Shown here in pieces: positions 54,786 to 63,227 of a stretch of DNA of 64,000 nt. Below the pieces are notes generated by a model. It searched no databases. It was not told the DNA's origin and worked only from the letters and a program-made list of their open reading frames with translations. Within the stretch, counting starts at the first letter, position 1. Each line of letters starts with the position of its first letter. The translations under genes and the position numbers were made by a program. This stretch comes from Pseudoalteromonas piscicida (lineage in GTDB: Bacteria; Pseudomonadota; Gammaproteobacteria; Enterobacterales; Alteromonadaceae): positions 1-64,000 of the forward strand of contig NZ_NKHF01000007.1 of the NCBI RefSeq assembly GCF_002744175.1, given 5' to 3'.

Positions 54786-56576
54786 GTGGGAAATGGCGAG
54801 TTTGGTGTACTTGCCCACCAGCTTAATAAGATGGCGCAAATACTTGAAAAAAACTGGCAACAACAGCTAGAAAGTAATACAGAGTTGAAACGTCGTCACG
54901 CCTTAATAAACAGTGTATTTAAAGCCTTACCAGACATATTTTTTATCATTAACACCGACGGTACTATTCAAGAATGTCACACAGGTAACGCTGACGACCT
55001 TTATATCTCACCAGATCAGTTTATTAATAAAAAAATGGCAGACGTGTTACCTCCTCATGCAGCAAAACAGTTTAGCCACGCGATAAACTCAGCAAATCAA
55101 GGTCACCAACTCACTCAGATAGAATATCCTCTCACCATCGCAGGACAAGCCAAACTTTTTGAAGCAAGACTGTCGCCAATCCCCGAAACAGACCAATTGG
55201 TCATTGCAGTACGGGATATCACCGAGAAAAAACGCCAAGAAGAAGTGATTTTACATCATGCATTTTACGACGCTTTAACCGACCTGCCGAACCGATTTTT
55301 AGCGATGGAGCGGCTAGCACAACAAATCTTGGATGCAGAGCGAAAAGACGAGCTAAGCGTCGTATTTTTTATTGATTTAGACGACTTTAAACGGATCAAT
55401 GACACTCTGGGGCATGAGGCTGGCGACAAAGTACTGGTGGCCGCTGGAGAGCGTTTTAAATTGTCTGTACGCGAACAAGATACCATTGCACGGCTTGGCG
55501 GAGATGAATTTATTATCTTGATGGGCGGCTTCACGCAAATATCAGACATCACCGCGGTTGCCGACATGCTGGTTAAGCTGTTCCATCAACCCATAGAAGT
55601 AGACGACAAAGAATTTAATGTTTCAATCAGTATTGGTGTTGCCGTTTTTCCTGTGGATGCTAATACCCCCACAGAACTCCTGAGCTGTGCAGACACAGCC
55701 ATGTATAACGCTAAAAACAACGGCCGCAATAGCTACTGCCTGTTTAATCAAAAGATGAGTCTGCAATTGGCTCGTCGAATTGAAGTCGAAGAAGCATTGC
55801 GAGTCGCTGTGGCTGACAACGAGTTTGAAGTATTTTATCAACCACAATTTTATACAGATACAGGCGAAGTATTTGGTGCTGAAGCCCTGCTACGCTGGCA
55901 CAGCAAAACGCTCGGTGCGGTTTCTCCAGCCGAATTTATTCCCATAGCAGAGCAAAGCGGATTAATCGTAGACATTGGGCTGTTTGTATTATCTAGTGCA
56001 ATAAAACAAGCGCATAGCTGGCACAGTACATTACAACCAGACCTTAAAATAGCCATTAACCTTTCACCAAGACAATTTAAAGATCCGGCACTGTTAAAAA
56101 AAATTGCCTCACTGGCTGAAAGGATACCTAATAGTAATCAATATATAGAGCTTGAGATCACCGAAGGTGTGTTAATTTCGGCCCAAATTCAAGTAAAGCA
56201 GACCTTGAATAAACTGCATGACCTAGGGTTTAAATTGTCTTTAGACGACTTTGGGACCGGTTATTCCTCTCTCAACTACCTCCGTCACTACCCTTTTGAT
56301 GTGCTGAAAATTGATCAAAGCTTTATTTCAGACATGTTGCCTTCTAAAGAGTCTAGAGCGCTGGTAAAAACCATAATAGCCATGGCGCATAACCTTTCAA
56401 TGAAGGTTGTTGCTGAAGGAGTCGAAACACAAGAGCAACTGCAAATACTACGACAGCTAGGGTGTGATTTCGGTCAAGGATACTTAATCAGTAAACCTCT
56501 TTCCGCACAGCAGTTTGAGTTATTTTTCCAAACACAAAACCAGACTGTGAAAACAACTCCCCACTATCAGATATAA
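54786..56576 (+). CDS. PAS-GGDEF-EAL cyclic-di-GMP enzyme (C-terminal fragment, frameshifted)
   Basis: 596 aa as read from GTG 54786, probably not the native start. It begins in the second helix of a HAMP domain (GEFGVLAHQLNKM), then has a PAS-like region (about 45-155), a GGDEF domain with intact ARLGGDEF (about 240), and an EAL domain with intact EALLRW, the DDFGTGYSSL loop and KIDQSF. Both catalytic signatures are complete, so the fragment could make or degrade cyclic di-GMP if translated. The missing sensor and first HAMP half are in the ORF ending at 54780, six bases upstream. It is oriented toward zur. Confidence 0.8.
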   Translation: MGNGEFGVLAHQLNKMAQILEKNWQQQLESNTELKRRHALINSVFKALPDIFFIINTDGTIQECHTGNADDLYISPDQFINKKMADVLPPHAAKQFSHAINSANQGHQLTQIEYPLTIAGQAKLFEARLSPIPETDQLVIAVRDITEKKRQEEVILHHAFYDALTDLPNRFLAMERLAQQILDAERKDELSVVFFIDLDDFKRINDTLGHEAGDKVLVAAGERFKLSVREQDTIARLGGDEFIILMGGFTQISDITAVADMLVKLFHQPIEVDDKEFNVSISIGVAVFPVDANTPTELLSCADTAMYNAKNNGRNSYCLFNQKMSLQLARRIEVEEALRVAVADNEFEVFYQPQFYTDTGEVFGAEALLRWHSKTLGAVSPAEFIPIAEQSGLIVDIGLFVLSSAIKQAHSWHSTLQPDLKIAINLSPRQFKDPALLKKIASLAERIPNSNQYIELEITEGVLISAQIQVKQTLNKLHDLGFKLSLDDFGTGYSSLNYLRHYPFDVLKIDQSFISDMLPSKESRALVKTIIAMAHNLSMKVVAEGVETQEQLQILRQLGCDFGQGYLISKPLSAQQFELFFQTQNQTVKTTPHYQI

Positions 56577-56648
56577 TTAATCTAGGTAAAGGCAAGACTA
56601 ATAAAAATAATATGTTAGTATTGCAGGGCAGTGTAAGGATTAAAAATC

Positions 56649-57083
56649 ATGAATATAGAGTTACTAGTTAGCAAAGCCAAGCAAGTATGTGATAACCGCG
56701 GTGCACGCTTTACCCCAATTAGAGAAAAAGTATTTCGATTACTTGCTTCTAAACAAGGGGGCGTAGGCGCTTACGATTTACTCGAAGAGCTAAAACTGAC
56801 TGAGTCAGCTGCGAAACCTGCAACCGTTTATCGTGCACTAGACTTTCTATCTGAATTGGGCTTTATCCATAAAATTGAAAGCACCAATGCGTTTATGCTT
56901 TGCCATCATTTCGATCATATGCATCCTGTACAACTACTGATCTGTGACAGCTGTGGAAACGTTCAAGAGTTACATTCAAATGCGATTTCACACGAATTAA
57001 ACAACCTAGCTGCAGAAACCGGATTTGTAGTCACTGAGCAAACAATAGAAGCTCACGGCCGTTGCGAAAAATGTAAAGATTAA
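56649..57083 (+). CDS. zur: Zinc uptake regulator, Fur family
   Basis: A 144-aa Fur-family repressor. The N-terminal winged helix shows FTPIREKVFRLL and PATVYRALDFL. The dimerisation domain carries HHFDHMHPVQ, CDSCGN and the terminal CEKC, two CxxC pairs for structural zinc. The ending IEAHGRCEKC is typical of Zur rather than Fur, which lacks this pattern. It would repress zinc uptake genes when zinc is sufficient. The ATG at 56649 follows GTAAGGATTAAAAATC. It lies on the plus strand ahead of cheX. Confidence 0.85.
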   Translation: MNIELLVSKAKQVCDNRGARFTPIREKVFRLLASKQGGVGAYDLLEELKLTESAAKPATVYRALDFLSELGFIHKIESTNAFMLCHHFDHMHPVQLLICDSCGNVQELHSNAISHELNNLAAETGFVVTEQTIEAHGRCEKCKD

Positions 57084-57163
57084 GTGCAGTGGAGAGAAAT
57101 CGAAACTACACTTAACACAAACAGCAACACGAATTAACCAAATATGCGTAAGGGAAAGTCTAT

Positions 57164-57634
57164 ATGAATGTAGAATTCATCAACCCCTTTTTATCATCTC
57201 TAATCAATGTATTAGCAACTATGGCGCAAACCGAATTGACGCCAGGAAAACCTAAGGTGAAGAAGGATGAAGTCGCACAGGGTGATGTCTCAGGCCTAAT
57301 TGGTATGGTAGGCCCACAAACTAAAGGTTCGTTTTCTATCACATTCGAAGAGAACCTAGCATTAACCATCATGGAGCGTATGCTGGGTGAGCGTCCAGAT
57401 TCTATCAACGAAGATGTGACAGATATGGTTGGTGAAATAACCAATATGGTCACTGGCGGTGCCAAGAACTTACTCGGTGAAAAGGGCTATGAGTTTGATA
57501 TGGCAACGCCTGTAGTTGTCTCAGGTTCTGGTCATACGATCACCCATAAGTGTGACGGTCCAAAGTTAATTATGCCTTTCACTTCTCCAGATGGTAACGC
57601 CAATATTGAAGTTAGCTTCGATAAACTCGCCTAA
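57164..57634 (+). CDS. cheX: CheX family protein (chemotaxis phosphatase)
   Basis: A 156-aa protein of the CheX family, which dephosphorylates CheY-P or other receiver domains. The catalytic E-x-x-N pair is visible in MVGEITNM. The overall pattern (N-terminal NPFLSSL, GLIGMVGP, EENLALTIMERMLGE, and a C-terminal beta strand with IEVSFDKLA) and length are normal. The ATG is preceded by AAGGGAAAGTCTAT. No chemotaxis operon adjoins, so it may be an orphan. Confidence 0.85.
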   Translation: MNVEFINPFLSSLINVLATMAQTELTPGKPKVKKDEVAQGDVSGLIGMVGPQTKGSFSITFEENLALTIMERMLGERPDSINEDVTDMVGEITNMVTGGAKNLLGEKGYEFDMATPVVVSGSGHTITHKCDGPKLIMPFTSPDGNANIEVSFDKLA

Positions 57635-57689
57635 CTAACCTAAGGTTTAGATAAGGAATGAGCAAACTCATTGTTTTTAAAGTCACATT

Positions 57690-57856
57690 GAATTATGCCA
57701 AATGTATTAAGTAAATGAGTTATTTGAAGCACAGAGATAGCGTTAGTAGCAAGGCAAAAATTTTGCTATTCAGTTGTTCTAAATGAGAAATTTTTAACGA
57801 CGCTACTATGCTATTTCATCCTTCAAATTGATTAGAGAGTTAATTCAATTGGTATT
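57690..57856. repeat. Large imperfect palindromic repeat element in the cheX-yjbQ gap
   Basis: The 376-bp gap between cheX and yjbQ holds an imperfect inverted repeat. The left arm starts at TTTGAAG (57724) and includes ATAGCG, TAGTAGC and AAAATTT. The right arm, read in reverse complement from 57827, gives TTTGAAG, ATAGC, TAGTAGC and AAAATTT in the same order, around a loop near 57770-57785. Flanking A+T-rich wings extend it to about 57690-57856. This is the shape of a dispersed palindromic intergenic element (MITE/REP-like) common in Alteromonadales. I see no ORF in it. Confidence 0.55.
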
Positions 57857-58010
57857 ACTTCCTTATCTAACCATAGAGTTTTCAGGATAACTCCGCTTTC
57901 GCACCCTGCTCTCGTAAATCCTGTAGGCAAGGCGAATTTACGCACCAATATCAGGCTGCCAGTAAGACATTAATTATCCGAAACTTCGGTTCAAAAGGAC
58001 ATACCATTTT

Positions 58011-58439
58011 ATGAGCTGGACTCAAAAGCAAATCACCTTAAAGCCTCGAAAGCGGGGCTTTCACTTGATTGATGACGAAATTATCACTCAGTTGCCGGAA
58101 CTACATGACTACGATGTCGGCCTGCTTCATCTGTTTATTCAACATACCTCGGCAAGCTTAACCGTCAACGAAAATGCCGATCCGACAGTGCGCATGGACA
58201 TGGAAAGCCACTTTAATCATTTTGTTCCAGAACGGCAGAGTTATTATCGCCATGACTATGAAGGTGACGATGACATGCCAGCCCACATCAAAGCCAGCAC
58301 TTTAGGATGTGAAGTCACCATTCCTATTGCTCAAGGTCGCTTGCATTTGGGAACTTGGCAAGGAATATATTTAGGGGAACACCGAGACCACGGCGGAGCT
58401 AGGCGTATAATCGCAACAATACAGGGTCAAAAGCGCTAG
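58011..58439 (+). CDS. yjbQ: YjbQ family protein (UPF0047)
   Basis: A 142-aa protein with the full YjbQ/UPF0047 pattern: [11 protein letters not shown] near residue 46, the central HFNHFVP, and the C-terminal [20 protein letters not shown]. Members bind a metal through conserved His residues and have been linked to a thiamin-phosphate-synthase-like activity in E. coli. Length and start are normal. It converges with alr on the other strand. Confidence 0.88.
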   Translation: MSWTQKQITLKPRKRGFHLIDDEIITQLPELHDYDVGLLHLFIQHTSASLTVNENADPTVRMDMESHFNHFVPERQSYYRHDYEGDDDMPAHIKASTLGCEVTIPIAQGRLHLGTWQGIYLGEHRDHGGARRIIATIQGQKR

Positions 58440-58460
58440 TTGCAGGGCTCTGCCTTTGCT

Positions 58461-59543
58461 CTAAGCCTCAATATACTCGTAACTCACCCTTGGGGTGACG
58501 TTACATAGCAGCTCATAGGGTATAGTTTCAGCGCATTGCGCCACTTCTTCTACCGGAAGGTTGGGTCCCCACATTTCCACTTCATCGCCTACCTCTATGT
58601 TATCTGGGTTATCACCAATATTGATACTTATCATATCCATAGATACAGCCCCAACAATACCGTAACGTCGATTACGAATAACAACAGGCGTGCCCACTTT
58701 TGCATGTCTCGGGTAGCCGTCACCATAGCCAACTCCGATCACGGCAAGATACGTATCTTGTTCACTTTGCCAACGGCTGCCATATCCAACCGCTTGATGG
58801 GCTTTAACATGCTTTATGGCAATTACTTTGGTGGTAAGACGCATAACAGGTTTAAGCCCATGTTGCTGACCAACACGCCCTAACATAGGGGAAACTCCAT
58901 AGAGCATTAATCCTGGCCTGATCCAATCACCATGTGATTCTGGCCAGCCGATGATCCCAGCTGAATTCGCAAGGCAAAGCGGAGCATGACTTTGACCAAC
59001 CAGTGACTTAAACAGAACTTGCTGTATTTCTGTTTTATTGTCGCCGACATCATCAGCACAAGCAAAGTGGGTCATCAGATGGATTTTTTCGGCCACGTTG
59101 TTAGAACATTTCAGACGAGAGTAAAAGTGTTCAAACTCCTCCGGTTCAACGCCTAAACGATGCATACCAGTATCGATTTTTAGCCATACCGTCAGTGGAG
59201 ATTCCAAATTCGCTTGCTCAATGGCTTCGAGTTGGGAAATATCATGTACGATAGTTTGTAGGTTGTTGGCTAGTAAAATGGGCAGATCTGAGGAGTGAAA
59301 AAAGCCCTCTAAGAGTACAATCGGCTTTGTGATGCCACCCGTTCTAAGCGCTAATGCCTCGTCCACTCTGGCCACGGCGAAGGCATCTGCATCTTGTAAG
59401 TGCTGTGCTATTTTAACTAGACCATGGCCATAAGCATTTGCTTTTAACACAGCCATGATCTTGCTTTTTGGCGCTAACTTTTGCGTTAGCCGCAAGTTCT
59501 CTTGCAGCGCGGTTAAGTCTATTTCAGCACTCGCTAATCTCAT
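58461..59543 (-). CDS. alr: Alanine racemase
   Basis: A PLP enzyme of about 360 aa that supplies D-alanine for peptidoglycan. The PLP Lys is in VLKANAYGHG (about residue 34 from ATG 59543). The second catalytic base is the Tyr of VGYGSRW, and SVSMDM-type sequence (GAVSMDM) is present. The frame is open to TTG 59555, but ATG 59543 has GAG spacing and the normal family N terminus (MRLASAEIDL). It follows dnaB by 23 bp on the same strand, the usual enterobacterial and Alteromonadales order. Confidence 0.93.
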   Translation of the reverse strand: MRLASAEIDLTALQENLRLTQKLAPKSKIMAVLKANAYGHGLVKIAQHLQDADAFAVARVDEALALRTGGITKPIVLLEGFFHSSDLPILLANNLQTIVHDISQLEAIEQANLESPLTVWLKIDTGMHRLGVEPEEFEHFYSRLKCSNNVAEKIHLMTHFACADDVGDNKTEIQQVLFKSLVGQSHAPLCLANSAGIIGWPESHGDWIRPGLMLYGVSPMLGRVGQQHGLKPVMRLTTKVIAIKHVKAHQAVGYGSRWQSEQDTYLAVIGVGYGDGYPRHAKVGTPVVIRNRRYGIVGAVSMDMISINIGDNPDNIEVGDEVEMWGPNLPVEEVAQCAETIPYELLCNVTPRVSYEYIEA

Positions 59544-59566
59544 TTTACGACTCAATCAGGTAGAGG

Positions 59567-60946
59567 TTAATATTCGTCGTCCATTGCAGGACCTGCGTAA
59601 TTATCGAATCGAGAGTATTGACCTTGGAAGGTTAACCTAACCTTACCGATTGGACCATTACGCTGTTTACCTATGATGATTTCAGCAGTGCCCTTATCTG
59701 GGCTATCGTCGTTATAAACCTCATCACGGTAAATAAACATGATTAAGTCGGCATCCTGCTCAATAGAGCCTGATTCACGTAAGTCTGAGTTAACAGGACG
59801 TTTATCAGCTCGTTGTTCTAGTGTACGGTTAAGCTGAGACAGTGCAATAACTGGACACTGTAGCTCTTTTGCCAGCGCTTTTAATGAGCGAGAGATCTCA
59901 GCAATCTCCAGCGTACGGTTATCTGAGAGGCTAGGTACGCGCATAAGCTGGAGGTAATCCACCATGATCATGCTAATCCCACCGTGATCGCGAGCAATAC
60001 GCCTAGCTCTTGAGCGCACATCCGTCGGAGTCAGGCCAGATGCATCATCAATGTACATCTTGCCCTTTTCCATCAGCAACCCCATAGTTGAAGACAGTCG
60101 TGCCCAATCGTCATCGTCTAACTGACCTGTACGAACCTTGGTCTGGTTGATACGACCTAGTGAAGCAAGCATCCTCATCATGATCTGATCTGACGGCATC
60201 TCTAACGAGTAAATCAAAACCGGTTTGTCTTGCGTCATCGCTGCATGCTCGGCTAAGTTCATCGCAAACGTCGTTTTACCCATCGATGGACGGGCTGCTA
60301 CGATGATGAGATCAGAAGGCTGTAAACCTGCGGTCATTTTATCTAAATCACCATATCCGGTGCTGACCCCAGTTACACCATCTTGTGGTGACTGATAAAG
60401 CTCTTCGATTTTATCAACGGTCTTTTCAAGAATGCTATGAATACTTTGCGGACCTTCGGTGCTTTTTGAGCGCTGCTCAGCAATTTTAAACACCTTGCTT
60501 TCCGCTAAGTCTAACAACTCATGACTATCACGTCCTTCAGGATTAAAACCCGCTTCGGCGATTTCATTCGCAACCCCAATCATTTCACGAACAACGGCAC
60601 GCTCGCGAACAATGCTCGCATACGCGTCAATGTTTGCTGCACTGGGTGTATTTTTCGCGATTTCAGCAAGGTAAGAAAAGCCACCAATTGTCTCTAACTG
60701 ATGATTCTTTTCTAAGTTCTCAGAAATGGTAATTAAATCGATGGGCTGACCTAGCTCCACCAGTTTTTCCATTGCTTCGAAGATCAGCTTATGGGTTCTG
60801 GTGTAAAAGTCATGCGACACCACCAATTCCGCAACACGGTCAAAGGCTTCGTTGTCGAGCATCAAGCCACCGAGTACAGACTGCTCGGCTTCAATTGAAT
60901 GCGGTGGAACTTTTAGAGTATCGACTTGTAGATCTGATTTGGCCAT
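59567..60946 (-). CDS. dnaB: Replicative DNA helicase DnaB
   Basis: A 459-aa hexameric helicase of the replication fork. The N-terminal domain begins PHSIEAEQSVLGG. The RecA-like ATPase has Walker A ARPSMGKTT (about residue 221), Walker B MIMVDYLQL, the arginine-rich KRPVNSDLRESGSIEQDAD and the terminal GQYSRFDN. Length is normal and no intein is present. The ATG at 60946 has a normal N terminus. It is upstream of alr. Confidence 0.96.
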   Translation of the reverse strand: MAKSDLQVDTLKVPPHSIEAEQSVLGGLMLDNEAFDRVAELVVSHDFYTRTHKLIFEAMEKLVELGQPIDLITISENLEKNHQLETIGGFSYLAEIAKNTPSAANIDAYASIVRERAVVREMIGVANEIAEAGFNPEGRDSHELLDLAESKVFKIAEQRSKSTEGPQSIHSILEKTVDKIEELYQSPQDGVTGVSTGYGDLDKMTAGLQPSDLIIVAARPSMGKTTFAMNLAEHAAMTQDKPVLIYSLEMPSDQIMMRMLASLGRINQTKVRTGQLDDDDWARLSSTMGLLMEKGKMYIDDASGLTPTDVRSRARRIARDHGGISMIMVDYLQLMRVPSLSDNRTLEIAEISRSLKALAKELQCPVIALSQLNRTLEQRADKRPVNSDLRESGSIEQDADLIMFIYRDEVYNDDSPDKGTAEIIIGKQRNGPIGKVRLTFQGQYSRFDNYAGPAMDDEY

Positions 60947-61009
60947 ATCACAACATAGAGAAGTAGAAGGCCCTCTATTGTATCTTGTCTACCCACAAGT
61001 GCAAATAAC

Positions 61010-61043
61010 AAAAGGCCAGAGTTTCTATAATCTCTGGCCTTTT
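61010..61043 (-). terminator. Rho-independent terminator of the ECF sigma operon
   Basis: A perfect 12-bp inverted repeat AAAAGGCCAGAG / CTCTGGCCTTTT with a 10-nt loop. On the minus strand the G+C-rich stem ends in CTCTGGCC followed by TTTTGTTATTT. It lies 27 bp past the DUF4097 stop and separates that operon from dnaB. Confidence 0.88.
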
Positions 61044-61069
61044 ACTGTTCTTACTGGTTTATTGCTGCA

Positions 61070-62008
61070 CTATTTTTGTTTTAACTCAATATCACCACTG
61101 ACAGTATCTATTTCGACGTCGGCATTCCCACCGTTTAACACAAACTCTAAGGAACGAGCAGGACCATACTTAGCTTTTTTAACTTGGTCCGAGCTTAGCT
61201 TATTGCTAATACGGCCACCAGAGTGGGCATTAATCTCAAATCGTGCAGATACGTCTTTTGGAAAGTTAAGTTCAATGTCACCGCTCACACTTTCCATATT
61301 AATACTCGCATTATCTAGCAGTTCATCGGCATATACCGCAATTTCACCATTCACTGTCGACAGACGTAAATCTTTTAGCGCTGCCATTTTCAGTTCCACT
61401 TCGCCATTCACATTCTCCAAACGAAGTTCTGTTGCGGTAGTTTGCGTTTTAATCTCACCATTTACAGCGTTAAATCTTAACTTCCCTTTTGAGGCAACAT
61501 CATCGATATCACCATTAACGGTTTCAAATTGAATATTGCCGTCTAAATCCCGGCTATCGATATCGCCGTTTACGGTTTCTAGAGAGATCTTTCCGCTGAT
61601 CTGTTCCACTTTAATGTTGCCATTTACCGTTTTAATACGAGCACCTGCGGTTAAATCAGCCGCGGCTACATCAACAATAACACCTTCAAAATCAAGCTCA
61701 CTGGTGCGCGGCATATAAATGGTCAACGTAGAGCCATCACCGCCCCCCCAGCTTTTGTAACGCCTTGGCATTTTAACAACAAATTCAGTAACCTCGCCGG
61801 AGGTTTCCAGTTTATAACCTTCGGCCTTGTCATCTAGCTCGCCTGTAACCTTAAACATAGCTTGATCCCATGTTTTAATCGTTACGTCACCACGCTGGTT
61901 TTCAATAATTACTTTGCCATCAGCAGGTATTGAAAGTTCTTTATCTATCGATTCTCCAGCAAATACCATCGCAGGCAGTGCCGCTAAGCCAATAATTAAT
62001 GCTCTCAT
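61070..62008 (-). CDS. DUF4097-type beta-repeat exported protein
   Basis: A 312-aa protein with a signal peptide (cleavage near AMVFAGES) and a run of repeated beta-strand units of the type VNGEI, VNGDI, ESVSGDIEL spaced about 20 residues apart. This is the pattern of DUF4097 putative adhesin/beta-helix proteins often encoded beside ECF sigma factor genes. It is the third gene of the operon after the sigma factor and the putative anti-sigma protein. Function is unknown; a role in envelope sensing or surface structure is inference. Confidence 0.75.
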   Translation of the reverse strand: MRALIIGLAALPAMVFAGESIDKELSIPADGKVIIENQRGDVTIKTWDQAMFKVTGELDDKAEGYKLETSGEVTEFVVKMPRRYKSWGGGDGSTLTIYMPRTSELDFEGVIVDVAAADLTAGARIKTVNGNIKVEQISGKISLETVNGDIDSRDLDGNIQFETVNGDIDDVASKGKLRFNAVNGEIKTQTTATELRLENVNGEVELKMAALKDLRLSTVNGEIAVYADELLDNASINMESVSGDIELNFPKDVSARFEINAHSGGRISNKLSSDQVKKAKYGPARSLEFVLNGGNADVEIDTVSGDIELKQK

Positions 62009-62018
62009 TCTAATTCTC

Positions 62019-62498
62019 CTAAATTTGTTGCCAACGAGGTTCGTGAACCTTATTGATTAAATCGAGTTGTTGCTGATAGACCTGAGCCAACATCTTAAGT
62101 AGCGCTGCGTTTTCAGGGTCTTGTTTGAGCGACAGCTTGATCGCTTGCTCAGCCTGTTCAAGCTCATGTAGCTGTACCTGCCAATCGGTAGTCAACGCAG
62201 GTTGCGTTTCGTACTGTACAAGCAGTGATTGCTTTTGCTGCTCAAAAAAAGCGCTAATATTAGCCAGTGAGTCTTGTTTTGGTTGATTCATGATCACTTG
62301 CCAAGCGAGTAAACCTGCAATTGTACAAGCCGCTATTCCAGACAGCTTTTGCCAATTATTCTGCCTTGGCGCTTGGATTGGCTGTGCTTGATTAATCGCA
62401 CGCTCTACCCCTTGCCATAAATCACGTTGTGGTTTTGGCTGGGTGTCTTCATCATTCAGTGCGGTATGCATAAATTCATCGAAAGATGGTTTAGTCAT
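62019..62498 (-). CDS. Membrane-anchored putative anti-sigma factor
   Basis: A 159-aa protein with a charged N-terminal cytoplasmic part (to about residue 48), one membrane helix (LSGIAACTIAGLLAWQVIM, about 49-67) and a Gln/Leu-rich periplasmic helical part. No classical zinc-binding HxxxCxxC motif is visible. The start overlaps the ECF sigma gene by 8 bp, the usual arrangement for an anti-sigma factor. The assignment rests mainly on context and topology. Confidence 0.65.
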   Translation of the reverse strand: MTKPSFDEFMHTALNDEDTQPKPQRDLWQGVERAINQAQPIQAPRQNNWQKLSGIAACTIAGLLAWQVIMNQPKQDSLANISAFFEQQKQSLLVQYETQPALTTDWQVQLHELEQAEQAIKLSLKQDPENAALLKMLAQVYQQQLDLINKVHEPRWQQI

Positions 62499-63042
62499 TG
62501 TTGTACCACTCCTGTAATAAGTTACGTGCTCTGTGATATTGCGATTTACTCGACCCGACGGCCATATTCAACATATTGGCAATTTCCTCGTGGCGATACC
62601 CTTCAACGGCATGTAATACAAATACCAACCTGGCGCGCTCCGGGAGCCTTACTATCAGTTTGTCCAATCCATTTAACTCACCAAGCTGTTCAGCACCTTG
62701 TTCATCGAGTCCAGATTGTTCAAAACTCACTACCTTTTGAAACCAGTTTTTTTGCTTCCTAAGGTAACTGATAGCAATATTGCTCGTCACACTGTGGAGC
62801 CAAGTCGAAAATTTTGATTGCCCTTTAAATTGGTCAATCTTTTGCCACAATTGCACAAAAACTTCCTGACAAGCATCCTCCGCGTGAGCAGGCTCAGCTA
62901 ACAGTCTCAGACACAAGGCATAAACGCGACAGTGATGCTGCTCAAACAGCTCGCGAAAAGCACCTTGATCCCCCTGTTGACATCTAGCCACTAGCGCATC
63001 AGTTTGTTCTTGTGAAAATGCCTCTTTGGCATTAATTATCAT
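62491..63042 (-). CDS. ECF-subfamily RNA polymerase sigma factor
   Basis: A sigma-70 family protein of about 183 aa. Region 2 contains ALCLRLLAEPAHAEDACQEVFVQLW and WLHSVTSNIAISYLR. Region 4 contains LPERARLVFVLHAVEGYRHEEIANML and SQYHRAR. I chose ATG 63042 because AAAGGAACAAACGC precedes it; the frame also has an ATG at 63072. It is the first gene of a three-gene operon with a membrane protein that probably controls it. ECF sigma factors of this kind usually respond to envelope signals. Confidence 0.88.
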   Translation of the reverse strand: MIINAKEAFSQEQTDALVARCQQGDQGAFRELFEQHHCRVYALCLRLLAEPAHAEDACQEVFVQLWQKIDQFKGQSKFSTWLHSVTSNIAISYLRKQKNWFQKVVSFEQSGLDEQGAEQLGELNGLDKLIVRLPERARLVFVLHAVEGYRHEEIANMLNMAVGSSKSQYHRARNLLQEWYNND

Positions 63043-63201
63043 GCGTTTGTTCCTTTGGGTTGATACCTTCATCTTCGCATATCAAATGAAACAAACAAAG
63101 TTACCAACGTTCAATTGCCAATTTCTACTTTTTTGTAAAGTACTTTTTTAGACGTCGGGTAAATAGGAAATGGTTTAAAGGAAGTTAAAAAATTTGATGA
63201 A

Positions 63202-63224
63202 AAAAATGGAGCATTCCTGCTCCA
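63202..63224 (-). terminator. Rho-independent terminator
   Basis: On the minus strand GGAGCA-GGAA-TGCTCC is followed by ATTTTTTT, a compact stem of 6 bp with a 4-nt loop and a strong T tract. It begins four bases past the stop of the gene ending at 63228. Confidence 0.85.
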
Positions 63225-63227
63225 CTA

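Noticed and set aside
57080..57115. Imperfect inverted repeat after zur
   Set aside because: Mismatched stem with no T tract; too weak to call a terminator.
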